Assembly: GCA_025201345.1 (NCBI GenBank)
Contig: JAIXMG010000024.1
Span: 496,001-560,000, forward strand
DNA length: 64,000 nt
DNA from: Thamnidium elegans
Lineage: Eukaryota; Mucoromycota; Mucoromycetes; Mucorales; Mucoraceae
Reading direction: 5' to 3'
In this document: positions 43,517 through 54,786 of the stretch, piece after piece
Layout: each line of letters opens with the position of its first letter
How positions within the stretch are numbered: position 1 is the first letter of the stretch
Translations under genes and position numbers: made by a program
Notes under the pieces: generated by a model
Database searches by the model: none
What the model was told of the DNA's origin: nothing
The model's input: only the letters and a program-made list of their open reading frames with translations

Positions 43517-45089
43517 ATGCCACCTCTCAATGTCAACACTGGTCGTAATCGTCGTGGTCGTCCTAGAAATATTTTACCAAATAACGTTACCACTGAAACT
43601 CGTCGTCCTGGTCGTACCTCTGGTCAAGTAGTTAGTGCTTGGGGCACACGTGTACCTACCGCTGGTGATCGTATTGAAGATGCCAGAATTATTGGGTCTC
43701 CTGAGACAACTTGGACGTAAGTTAGACTTCAATTATTACTTTAACCTGGTTCTGACAAATTATACATATATATTTATAGCCATTTAAGAGAAAATATCGG
43801 CGCTTTTTACCGAGAAAGCGATATCTGTGGCTTTAATGGATGTGCAAATGATATGACTTTAACATATAGAGTGCAGAAAAAACAATTTTACTACCGATGT
43901 CGTTATCCAATCCCCCGTAATGCTCACAGCGATAGACAAGAATCAATTACTACAAACACTATATTTTACAATAGCAAGAAAGCAGTCAATGTCGTATATT
44001 GTATTTTATTGGAATACTTTCGTTCAGCTAAGGCCAATGATACCTATAGTACGATTAAAGTTCATGGTGTTACGATTTCCCAAATTTCAAAAGATTGTCA
44101 AGCAATGATGAATTCAGATTATGTCCGGTATCATGGCACCTATCTTCTTGGTACAAATGAATTGTGTGATCACATCCAAATTTGGTAAGCGCAAGCATAA
44201 TCGTGGTTCTCATATTGAAGGTGTATGGGTCTTCGGTATGGTCGAGGCTATAAAAACAGATGAGACTTATTTGGCATATATCTCAGATGGCCAATATGAA
44301 ATTAGACCCAAGTACAAGGCAGGTAAAGCATTTGTATGCACTGTACCTAATCGTTCTGCTGCTACTTTACTTCCAATTATTCAAGCATATTGTGCGAGAG
44401 GTTCTGTAATTCGATCTGATGGTTGGTCTGCCTACTCTCGTCTTTATCCAAGTGACTTGATAAGAGAAGATGGTACTGTCGTTCCGGCTGATTATTCTGG
44501 GTTCTACTTCAGTAGACATCAAGTAGTTAATCATTCAATCAATTTCGCTACAGAAGATCAGGTTCGAGGTAACCAAACGGATGGGTTAATCCATACAAAT
44601 GTGATTGAAGGTTTGTGGACACCCATGAAACGGTTTATTAATCCTCGTAACCGTACTATTAAGGATTGTCCTGGAAAACTTTTGGAATTTTTGTGGAGAA
44701 GAGAGAATCAAGGTCTTGGTCTTATTACAGGAATGGAAAGGCGCATCCGTGAGGTCCAACTGGAAAGTTCATCTAGCACTTTAGGTAGTTTTGATAGTTT
44801 TATTACGCGAGCTGAAGCATGGGATGAGAAGCAAGAAGTAGAGGTGGAAGCTCAACCATATGAATTTGATGATAATTATAATTCTGAAGAAGAAAGTGAT
44901 TATGACACCGACGATGAAGGCTGGGTTCCCGAAGAAGGTAGCTCAAATCCAAATGAGGGACTCATTCTTTCACCTTCATTTCAGCCTTCCGTAGTTAGAG
45001 AAAATGTTACTAATACTAGTACCAGTAGTACTACTACCGCTCCTACTCAGATTCGTCATAATAGTAGACCTAGTAGAAACAATCGCTAA
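43517..45089 (+). pseudogene. ISXO2-like (Merlin) transposase with a 14-nt deletion
   Basis: Exon 1 43517-43716 (basic Arg-rich N terminus), intron 43717-43779, then a long exon. The region CGFNGCANDMTLTYRVQKK, with two Cys, resembles the other Merlin proteins. At 44174-44183 the frame jumps: DHIQ is followed directly by KFGKRKHNRG in another frame, so the segment with the first catalytic Asp-Glu is missing. Downstream VEGVWVFGMVE-like, SVIRSDGWSAYSRLY, SRHQVVNHS and HTNVIEGLWTPMK remain open to 45089, with an acidic tail. It is close to the transposase at 25094-27042 in domain order. No terminal repeats were found for this copy. Confidence 0.88.
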
Positions 45090-46413
45090 TATAAACTACT
45101 ATAATATTGATTTCACTTTTTTTCTTACATTAATAAACTTTTTTATAAAACCCACACTTTTATACTTGCAATAAATAATGACTCTTGTTATTATTGGTAC
45201 ATTTGAGCTTTTTAGATTAGATAATATCAGATAGATAGAAGTTAGAAACATTTTTTAGATCGGTATATGTACGGCACATCTATACTATATACAGTTGGGG
45301 AAAAAACTGTTCACGTGTTGCAAAACCCTTGGGGAAACGAGAGATATATACGTAAATACTTTAAACTTCCGCCCGAAAACAATATCATTTGTTTATTCAA
45401 CGCCCAAGTAAACACTGCTTAAACTTGGGACAAAATAAATCATGGGAATATTTTTTGTGGACTTTTGTTTATTAAAACATTACGTGAACAGTTTTTTCCA
45501 TAGCCAATAAAAAGAAAATATTCTATTTGTGGCTGTTCTTGTTAGACTCACTGTCATGAACCAGTCTCATGGCCATTAGATTCCACGACATTCTACGACG
45601 TTCCATGAATAGACTATTCCTATTCATGCAGCTCATATCCAGTCAAGTCCAATCCCATGCATTGTGACTCATGTTTCAGCCACGTAAGATGACTCATGTT
45701 TCAGTCATGTACCCCATAAAGATGGGACTATGTTCCATCTTATGCGAACCCATGTTATATCTAAAAAGATATAAATACACACCTTTTCCCTTCCCCTTTT
45801 CTTCCCATTGTCGATTATCTCGTATACTCTTTTACTTCCCCCTTTACTTGATATAATAGACTACTCTTGAACACTACGATCCTGTCCACAGTAACTAGTA
45901 GGTATCCTCTGATATTATTGTATAATATAGTTCAAGCCCAATTACTGACATTCACGCACTAAAAAACTATGCGTAACTACCTCAAATTACATAATAACCA
46001 CTTCGATATTTAGAATCTGCTTTTTTTAAAAAAACGTTATCTTTTTCCTATAGTATCTTTTCTTCTAAATATGACTCGCTCATTACCTATAGATGTCTTA
46101 AATAACATGAAAGCTCAAGTGAATCAAGGGAGGTCTATATCAGACATTTCTGCTAGTTTGGGAATCTCAAAAGGTGTGATTTCAAAGTACAGTAACAGGT
46201 GGTACCCCAATATAACACATAGTCAAGGCGGAAGACCAAGCATTGTCAGTAGTTACAGCAAGAATATAGTGCGTCGAAGTGTTTTAAACGGTGAACTACT
46301 CACTGCTACTGATGTTCATAAGGCTCTCCTTGAGATGGGATACAATTTAACAGCAAAAACTGCTGCTAACGTACTCAAATCACTTAATTTTTTTTCTGCC
46401 ATAAAGAAAAAAA

Positions 46414-47600
46414 GGATGTATCCCAATATAACTCTCAGATTTATAAAAATGTATGAGATGGATAAAATTGAATTTTATTATTAAAATAAATATTAGGTGG
46501 ATTAATTTGTAAACAAATAAAAACATAATTTTAAAATATTAGCATAATGGAAAACTTTGGGGATTTAATAGAACAAGAATACTTTTTAAAAAATATAAAG
46601 AGATGTTATATCATTAAAATAATTGAGAATTATAATATAGAAAAGTTAAATATAATATATAATAATGATATTAAATCTTTTGAGATAAAATTTGAGAAAG
46701 ACAATAATCCGTATTTTTTTAAGTATAAAGTTAAAAGAAGAAGAAATAAATCGTTAACAAAACAAAATAAGAAATCAAAAATATTACAAAATAATAAAAA
46801 AAATAGTCAAGAAATTAGTGAAATTAATGAAAATACTAAAGATATAAATAATGAAACTTTAGAAAACAATTTAATTAATGATATTAATAATTGTGATGGT
46901 ATAGGCAATGAACCTATTAACACTATATCCGATATACCTATAGATTATTCTAAAATTACAGGTTCTGTTGCTACTAATTTAAATAATAATAGTGAGGATG
47001 TCAGTTTCAATGATTTATCAAACTCAAATACTAACACTTCTAAAATCATGACAAAAAGTAATAATAAAATTAACATAAAAAGAAATATAATTAATAAAAT
47101 ACAAGAATTACTAGAATTGATGAAATACAGTAATGATTTAATAATTGAAGTTTTTAGTATATTAAACAATAATAATCCTAAAATGGCTATTAAAAAGTTA
47201 AATAAATATAACAATAACTATAAACATGTTCTGGAAATACCTTCAAAAGCAACCAAAATTAATGATGAACTTATAGAACTTATAGAACTTATAGATAATT
47301 TCAATATATAAAACTTTGTACTAAAATGATTAAAATATTATAATGTATTTCTATGAATAATGTTTTATGATTTTATGATTTTCTGTCAATTATAATGTTA
47401 TATAACCAAAAAATATATGCGTTTGAGATGGATAATATTGTAGATTCAAAAATATAATCAAGGAAGATAGTTTTTTGATATTAACATAAGAGAATAAACA
47501 ATAATTATATTAAGAAAATAAAATATAATCAAAAATATAATCAAAACAATTGCATGAGACGGATAATATAAAAACCTGAGACCTAAAATGATAATGACCC
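46414..47600 (+). mobile_element. Merlin-type element with a different ORF
   Basis: 1,187 bp, GGATGTATCCCAATATAAC at the left and inverted GGGTCATTATCATTTTAGG at the right, TCTCAG at the inner edge of both, and a perfect 8-bp duplication GAAAAAAA (46406-46413 and 47601-47608). The ends match the 27759 family, but the internal sequence does not. A GAGATGGATAAAATT-like motif recurs at about 46454, 47424 and 47556. No transposase. Confidence 0.93.
46547..47311 (+). CDS. Merlin-borne 254-aa Asn/Lys-rich protein, unknown
   Basis: An open frame of 254 codons filling most of a non-autonomous Merlin. The N-terminal 70 residues look globular (YFLKNIKRCYIIKIIENYN, then FEIKFEKDNNPYFFKYKVKR), followed by a basic stretch, a long Asn/Ser-rich linker and a helical C terminus (KIQELLELMKYSNDLIIEV, then ELIELIELIDNF). 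It has no Cys cluster, and no similarity I can see to the 307-aa ORF beyond composition and a general N-domain/linker/C-helix plan. Codons are extremely A+T-rich. Function unknown. Confidence 0.75.
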   Translation: MENFGDLIEQEYFLKNIKRCYIIKIIENYNIEKLNIIYNNDIKSFEIKFEKDNNPYFFKYKVKRRRNKSLTKQNKKSKILQNNKKNSQEISEINENTKDINNETLENNLINDINNCDGIGNEPINTISDIPIDYSKITGSVATNLNNNSEDVSFNDLSNSNTNTSKIMTKSNNKINIKRNIINKIQELLELMKYSNDLIIEVFSILNNNNPKMAIKKLNKYNNNYKHVLEIPSKATKINDELIELIELIDNFNI

Positions 47601-48512
47601 GAAAAAAAAGTCGTTCATGTCGAAAAAACACAAAGCAGCTAGGTTAGCGTGGGCCAAAAGACATGAGCATTGGACAAGTGATGATTGGCAACGTGTAATA
47701 TTCTCAGACGAGACAAAAATTAACATTTGGGGCTCCGATGGCTGTAAGTACTATTGGTCTAGACCAGGCGATGAACTAAAACCACATCATATTGATGTTA
47801 CCGTTAAGCATGGTGGTGGAAGTTTAATGATATGGGGCTGTATCACTTACGAAGGGCCAGGTTACGCTTGTCAGATATTTGATGGGACAATGAAATCAGA
47901 AGACTATCAACATATACTAGACACTTCCCTTAACGATACCATGGATTACTATAATTTGCAGTATAACAATGTCTACTTTCAGCAAGATAACGATCCAAAG
48001 CACAAATCAAAATCAACAATGAAGTGGTTAAATGACAAAGGTGTTCATCTTCTGGAAGACTGGTCCGCTCAAAGCCCGGACTTAAACCCGATTGAGCATA
48101 TTTGGCATCATCTTAAGCTGAAACTCAGCTCTTATGAAGCAAGAGCTAAAGATATCCATGACTTGTGGGAAAGGTGTGATAAAGAGTGGAATACTTTTAC
48201 AGAAACAGATTGCCAAAAGTATATTGATAGTATGCCTAAACGTATAAAAGCAGTGATTGAAGCCAAGGGTGGACAAACAAAGTATTAGTTATTTTTAACC
48301 ACACGGAAAAAACTGTTCACGTTATATTCAGCGAAATAAAAAATTATATTAAATGATGCCATCATTCAAACTGTTTAAAAATTTAGTAGAATATGTTTGA
48401 GAACTAAAAGTTTATGTTCCATTAATATTGGGATCCTATGGAACTTATTTACTCGTATTTAATGCATTTTATATAGATTTTTCAAACACGTGAACAGTTT
48501 CTTCTCCCACTG

Positions 48513-48821
48513 TACGTAGTAGACTATACTGTGCAGTATATGAGATATCACAAGCTCAATTCTCGCTTAAACCACTTTAAACTGTGAAAACATGTAGAGT
48601 AAATTGTTATGAGAACGTTACCAAGCTTTCACGCTCTAATATTTACTTTTGTAAAAGTTATTAACCGAAAAGTGTCATATTGCAGGCTATATTTAGTTTT
48701 TGTGACTGTTCTCCACCAAAAATTTACATCGGGCTTTCAAACCAATTTAGGTGGTTGCGTAGAATTTTTACGCATCTCTCTGCAAAATTTCAGACTCCTA
48801 CTACCATTACTCCAATAGTTA
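48513..48821. other. Spacer between Tc1 elements E and F
   Basis: About 310 bp with no supported gene. A 69-codon open frame at 48609-48818 has no recognisable domain. Confidence 0.5.
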
Positions 48822-49366
48822 TTAACTGGGACCTATCTTAAATATTAGCCCAGACAAGATACAAGGTCTACCCCCTTTTGACTTTGGAACACCAAGATCA
48901 TACTCTTTACCAATTGAGGCAACAGTTGACTTACCGACACTAAGCTTTTCTGCCACCTGACGAGTAGAGAGGCCTTTTTGTAAAAGAGAGATAATAGATT
49001 CCTTGTTTTGAGATGTTGGCTTCATAAGAGATTTCAGTTAATGTTTCAATTAAAAGTAAATTTTTTTTAAGCTAGAACACTTCAGTCCAGACAGGTTAAG
49101 CTTTGGAATTGTGGTATTGAATTTATTAAAAAAAGAGTAACTTTTAAAAAAACTCACAAAACTGTCCGAATGAAGTGGTGTTTTTTGAAGGCTAAAATAT
49201 CAGCCAATATTCGGTATTCTGTACGACATAAGATTTGTAAAATTAGCGCCGCGATCTACGCATTCGAATGATATATAATATGTATTAGTAGAAAATGTAT
49301 ATCTCCTATGATGTAATGATATAATTTCAAAGTCATAAAACATTCGAACAGTTTTGTGAGTCACTG
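48822..49366 (-). mobile_element. Tc1/mariner fragment F (N-terminal end only)
   Basis: The right terminal repeat ends at 49366 (CAGTGACTCACAAAACTG, read inward) with a TA next to it. It has an inner site of the opposite direction near 49153, and the first 60 codons of a transposase (49025-48840: LLQKGLSTRQVAEKLSVGKS, then KSKGGRPCILSG). The rest is missing. The ends are related to element D. Confidence 0.88.
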
Positions 49367-50351
49367 TATACCTTCCTCTTCTGTATACAATGTAGAATAA
49401 CAACAAAATCCACATATAAATAATAGATTGCATTTTTTTTTTATTTAATAAATCTATATTACAAAATGTACTATAATATTGCCGTTTTATTAAATTACTA
49501 TTTTATTCCATAACCTTTTAATGGATCTGATATATACTGTAATGCTTTTTTTTATTAATAGACAAAAGTTATTGGGATTTAAATAAACTCGAACGATAAA
49601 GCTGTGTTTTAACGCCATAGATAATTGTAGCGTTATCGCTGTTTTTTAGCGCCATCTATAAATCTATCGCTGTCGTTAACAATGATAATTTTAGCGATAC
49701 CGATTAGCGGTAGCGATAAACGAAGCGATGTGATCGCTCCGGCTCGCCTTAGTGCAATCATATCAATTAACTTCAAGTATCTTTTATGCTTTAACATTCT
49801 CAACACTATAAACCACTTAAAGCCACTAAAACTACTTTAAACAACTTTAAAAAACGCTTTCTCATTAGGTGGCTACAAAAAACACCTAAAAGTACGTTTT
49901 ATTACTTTTTTTCGGGTGATTTTTCCAATCACCCGAAAAAGCACTTTTAAATCACTTAACCATGAACACTTAATTTTTCCGTTGGTTATGTCCTCATTTT
50001 CACTTTTAGATATAATTTTACGAATTAAATTGGCCAGATATTCTCCAGCAAAAGCAGTTATGACGTCGGCGTTTTAAATATTTTTACTTAGCAGTAATAA
50101 AATTGCAAAATTTTAAAAAAAAGTTTAGTAGGTAAATTTTACTTAATTTATTATAAAAAATTTTTTGGTATTACGTTGGGCTAAGACATACTTTAATTAT
50201 TGAAAGGTGTTGTTTTGACTAGCGTGAAATACCCTTGTTGTGAAAATACATCAGTAATTCAGTTGATAAATTGTCGGAAGTTGAACCTTAATTTCTTGTA
50301 ATGCCGCATAGTGATGTAAATGATTCTAGTGGCTTGTAGAGTTAAAAAGTA
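49367..50351. other. Intergenic repeats, no gene
   Basis: At about 49600-49750 a cluster of TAGCGATA/GCGATAACGCT-type motifs occurs ten or more times. At 49769-49890 lies copy 2 of the dispersed repeat seen inverted at 17560-17690. At 49915-49945 a perfect hairpin TTTTTCGGGTGATTTTTCC/AATCACCCGAAAAA is present. The rest, to the start of the long-repeat element, is A+T-rich without coding signs. Confidence 0.65.
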
Positions 50352-52316
50352 GGATCTTAGCTAATATATGGCCACCGCTGGATCTGGAATAATTGAGAGG
50401 GTTAAAAAATTACTATAAAAGGCGATTTTTTCTTGTGTAACATAGTTTGTGTAACCTTCGTGTAACATACTTCCAGAATCATTTTTGAGAGGGTTTGGTC
50501 GAATTAATTTTTTTAGGGTTTTGTCACGTGATTGACCCGAAATAAGTAGGATTCCCCATTTTCCCTAGTCCCAATTTACTTTACAAAAGGACCTGCCTAT
50601 TAAATATATAAGAAACTACGTTGCAGCCTTAATAGTCTGCATAATGATCTGTAATACTGTATTTCTATTATTATAATCACTTAAAGATATCCTTAGAATA
50701 AAATTTATATGTAAATTATGTATAGAAGTGCCGTTCTACACTTTTTTCGTTATAATCATCTTTAAAATTTATAGATAGAGTAATATTTAGTCCTTCTATT
50801 ATCATAACTGTTTTTATGTGTAATAAAATTGTAATAATAAAGGAGCTATAATAAAATATAATTAAAATAGTATTAAATGACAACTGTGTTATTGTTAATT
50901 GGAAACAAGACCAGTTAAGTTATAAGAAAGAGAATACGTGATTAAATTTATTGGTATTACAAAATGCAGTTAGAGTATAAAAGAAAATAATAAGAATATT
51001 AAATAAATATAAACTCTGTAATTCTAGTTTAAAGCTTTTATAGCAATTATAATGTGATAGTTAAGTCTGGTTAATACATGGTATTATTAGTAGAGTAAGT
51101 ATTCTTATATAGTTTCTTACTTATGCGCACTAAGTCATTACAGATAAAGAACAACCTTTAATACCACAAATACACATTTAAATAGAAAAGGCATTTACTT
51201 AAATATGAATTGTATAAAGTTCTTTAAAAACGTAACAATATTAATAGTACTACTATAATATCAATATTTACAACTGTCATAATAAGCGAACTATTCAAAG
51301 TAAAAGGATATAGGCTAAACCTTTAGCTTTAGTATATTCTAAATTAATAGAATTAAGTATGTAAAACTTATTTACATTTATGTCTTTCGTAGATGATTAA
51401 CTACAGTGTGAACTTAGGATATTTATTTGAACAACTTTTTAAGGTTTTTATTTATATATTATTTATGACAATGAAATATTAGCTATTCTAATTCTTCTGC
51501 TTCTTCGAACTACTCCAAATGGAAGGATTATTTCGTCATTTAATCTTCTTCTCTGTCTATTATCTTCGTTATTTCGATTAATTATTGTATCTCCAATAAC
51601 GTCTTCGGGCATGATATTACTGTCACCTACTTCTTGGTCTATGATTGGATGACTAGTACTATTACTTGAAGGATATGGCCTATAATCGTCATCACTATTA
51701 TCGCCATTAGTTTCGTCGTCGCTTTCTTCTACGTCACTACTATTATCGAAGTTATCCTCGCCTAAATTTGCCTCTACATTTCCGTATTCAGTGTATGTTG
51801 GTATCTGTCTATCTCCTGGAACGAAATCAACTTCTCTTAAAGACTTCATCATTCCACCGAATAGGTCCCCATAATACTTTCTTCTCCAAATAAATTCAAG
51901 AAGAACCCAAGGCATATTTTTCTTGGTCCTAGTACGTGGAAAACAACGAATCTTGACACCGTTCCATGTACCTAAAGTTCAAATTGATATAAAATAAATA
52001 GGAATATTTTTTTTTACTTTATATCTCATTACCTTCGATAGTATTTGTGTGGGTGCCCTCTGAGTTTACATATCCTTCTTCATGATTAACTGCACGATGA
52101 CCATAGTTCATTTCCCATTCGACGATACCGTTGTAGGCTCTCCAAAAGTCAGTATGAATGATACTACCGGGAAGTACATGATTGGTAATAATATTATACA
52201 TAGTTTCTGAATTTCGATTAGGAACAGTCATCATGAAGCATCTACGTTCGGGAGTACGTTCCACACCACCAACAACCCAAACACCCTCAACTGGATGACC
52301 ATGATTATACTTTCTC

Positions 52317-53477
52317 GGATGTATCTGCATATAGGTCTCAGATTATATTTAAGCTCCGACTAATTTAATTTCTTGTAAAATTGAAAAACATATTATAAAT
52401 AAAATATATATATTAAATTACATCAAGAGAAAAAAGAATAAATATAATATTTGGAAAATCTTTTTAAAAGATCAAAAATTGAATTTAGATATAAATAAAA
52501 ATTAAACAATGCCTTCTTATAACTCTTTGTACATTAAAATTAAAAAACAAAAGTATATTTATTTAGTAACTAAAGTTATGAAATTAGAAAAAAGAATTAA
52601 TAAATTAAAAGAAGAAAATACTTATTACAAATCATTAAATAAAGAAAAAATAAATAATAATATTGACGATAAAATAAACAAACATTTAGAAGAGAGACTA
52701 AATAATATAAATACATTAGAATTAGATATAGATGATATTAAAGAATTAGATATAGATGATATTAAAGAAATTGATATAGATGATGGTAAAGAAATTGATA
52801 TAGATGATGGTAAAGAAATTGATATATGCGAAGATTGTGGATTTGAAATTAATGAAAATGGATGTATTTGTCCTGATATATGTAAAAATAAAGATTGTGA
52901 AAATTATGACGAAGATGAGTATAATAAAATATGTAATATATGTAAAAATAAATTGGATGAAGAGGTAGATGAACTGTGCGAAGAGTCACATACGTTAAGT
53001 GATATTGAAATGGAAGAAGAATTCTATAATGAAAACTCATCTAAAACAAGTAAAAATAGAAAAAATTATAATAAATTAAATGAGAATGAAGAAAATATAA
53101 AAGTAATAAATAAACTAAATAAGAACTATATTAATATAACTAAGAATGAAAAAGATCATTTAATTGAAGATATAAAATTAAATAATAGAAATACATTAAA
53201 ATTATTTAATGATATATATATAAAACACATGAAAAAAGAAATTAAGGAAGACTATATTAATAATATTTATGAAATTTATGATAAAAATAAATCAAGGTTT
53301 ATGAAAAACTTAGAAATTAGTTTTAAAATATGTTCCAGTGATAGAATATATAATAGTAATTATGTATTTCCACTATACACATTTAATAGCATAAAAAAAT
53401 CATCTATTGACAATTTTATAAATTTATTAGAAAAACACGTTATAGAAAATATGTGAGACCTTAATACATAATGACCC
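52317..53477 (+). mobile_element. Merlin deletion derivative 2 (keeps second ORF only)
   Basis: 1,161 bp with the same ends and internal deletion as derivative 1, and a perfect 8-bp duplication ACTTTCTC (52309-52316 and 53478-53485). It is nearly identical to 38090-39226 except for one extra 24-bp unit in the acidic repeat. The near-identity of two copies at unrelated sites indicates recent mobility in trans. Confidence 0.96.
52509..53456 (+). CDS. Merlin second ORF, copy in deletion derivative 2
   Basis: 315 aa. It reads the same as the 307-aa protein at 38282-39205 apart from one additional eight-residue unit (IDIDDGKE) before the Cys cluster, a simple in-frame repeat expansion. The frame is open from ATG to stop. 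The coding region runs antisense to the transposase gene it interrupts. Confidence 0.86.
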   Translation: MPSYNSLYIKIKKQKYIYLVTKVMKLEKRINKLKEENTYYKSLNKEKINNNIDDKINKHLEERLNNINTLELDIDDIKELDIDDIKEIDIDDGKEIDIDDGKEIDICEDCGFEINENGCICPDICKNKDCENYDEDEYNKICNICKNKLDEEVDELCEESHTLSDIEMEEEFYNENSSKTSKNRKNYNKLNENEENIKVINKLNKNYINITKNEKDHLIEDIKLNNRNTLKLFNDIYIKHMKKEIKEDYINNIYEIYDKNKSRFMKNLEISFKICSSDRIYNSNYVFPLYTFNSIKKSSIDNFINLLEKHVIENM

Positions 53478-54786
53478 ACTTTCTCTTTCCAAACTTGCTT
53501 TCATCTATCTCAACGATAATTCCTTCTCCACCTAAAATATATAATTATAAGTAAAATGTAAATCATATTTGTTCTTAAGTATACTACCGATTTTAACATC
53601 AAGATCACGAATATCATGTTGCATAACCTGGTTAAAATCCAAAATTAACTCACGAATAGCACGCGGGTATACACCTGTAAGAAGTGAGATTGCTTCACGA
53701 GATGTTTTAGCTAACCAGAGATACAAAACCAGAAATTGTGTTGGCAAAGCCGTTTTTCTCCAAGAAAAGAAGGACCCAAAAAGAACGGACTGCCTTGACT
53801 TATTGCAACAATTGTGTCGCCCACAACGCCATAAAATACCCCTATTGACATTGTACGTCAAAGACATAATCTCACCATTACGACAAAGCATCCCTTGGTA
53901 GGACGCATCATAAAGAATACCTTCAGTAATAAGAAATCTAATTTTTAATAAGTTTAGTAAATATCTAAGGAACAAAGGAATATTATCAATATGTTTATTT
54001 ATATTATACCTGCAAGCAGTATTATAGTCAACGATATTGGCCTGAACTGTTGATAATACTGGAAATCTAGAGGTTCTAACGGTACTGTAAACAGGGAAGT
54101 TTATCTCCGTATCAAGCAAAGTGCGGTTAGTGGGAATAGATCTATCCAATTGAACTTCCGGTTGAGAAGTGCTCACATTTACAGTACTATGGGCTTCAAG
54201 ATTTGGCTCAACTGAAAGAGATGCAATACTTGATGAAGAGTCAGAATCCTCAATAAGAATGCTTAAACTACGTGTTGCACCAAACGTAGTAGTATCAATA
54301 CTAGAAGATACATGGGAAGCAGGATTTGTATCAACTACAGCAGGAGCAGGTGTAGCTTGACTCAAGCGAAAATGACGGCGTGATACGGGACTTGATTCAG
54401 TTACGGGAGTACCAGATGAACTAGCAGAACGAGAAGAGTGAATACGGAAGCGATTGTAAGACATTTTTTATATTTGAAGTAAAGTAAAAAAAGGATAAGT
54501 GAAGTGGGGAAATAGCATAAAATACTCGCCTATTTATACTTTTAAAAATAGAAAATAAGCTATAATGACTCAGAAATGACGCCTTTTTAAACCAATCACA
54601 TTATAGAAAAAGGAACTCAATTTCCCCGAGTCAGTTCTTCGAGTAAAAAAAAAAAAAAAAAAATCTCAAAAATGATTCTGGAAGTATGTTACACGAAGGT
54701 TACACAAGAAAAATCGCCTTTTATAGTAATTTTTTAACCCTCTCAATTATTCCAGATCCAGCGGTGGCCATATATGACCTAAGATC

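Larger units (their letters stand above)
46071..48288 (+). pseudogene. Tc1 transposase E, split by a Merlin element
   Basis: The 5' part 46071-46413 (helix-turn-helix ISASLGISKGVISKYSN) and the 3' part 47609-48288 (FSDETKINIWGSDG, QQDNDPKHKSKS, SPDLNPIEHIW) are each open and join in frame if the Merlin and one GAAAAAAA copy are removed. The Merlin is the only lesion I see, so it inactivated an otherwise complete gene. The copy at 55770 has the unbroken site here. Confidence 0.93.
45292..48512 (+). mobile_element. Tc1/mariner element E with a Merlin inside
   Basis: TA duplications at 45290-45291 and 48513-48514. The ends carry GGGAAAAAACTGTTCACGTG. An inner copy of the AACTGTTCACGT site in the opposite direction lies near 45483 and 48303. 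The body (from 46045 to the right end) is nearly identical to 55755-57281. A Merlin-type element (46414-47600) sits in the transposase gene. Confidence 0.95.
51463..54464 (-). pseudogene. ISXO2-like transposase split by Merlin derivative 2
   Basis: Leftward from ATG 54464: a Ser/Thr-rich N terminus of about 130 residues, a Cys-containing region (LWRCGRHNCCNKSRQ), an HTH-like segment (SREAISLLTGVYPRAIREL), an intron near 53588-53530, then VEIDESKFGKRK, where the Merlin (52317-53477) cuts the gene. It resumes at 52308 with NHGHPVEGVWVVGG, IIHTDFWRAYNG and HTNTIEG, an intron (about 52030-51974), WNGVKIRCFPRT and an acidic tail to the stop at 51463. Apart from the insertion it looks intact, so the Merlin is probably what killed it. 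Confidence 0.88.
50352..54786. mobile_element. Long-TIR DNA transposon with a split ISXO2-like gene
   Basis: Terminal inverted repeats of about 125-139 bp (50352-50490 and 54664-54786) begin GGATCTTAG and contain TATATGGCCACCGCTGGATC and GTGTAACCTTCGTGTAACAT. The left repeat has a 14-bp internal duplication. An ISXO2-like transposase lies inside, split by Merlin derivative 2. I could not find an 8-bp target duplication (AAAAAGTA left, CCTATTTT right), so one flank may be rearranged. Another copy of the repeat is at 55631-55754. Confidence 0.85.
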
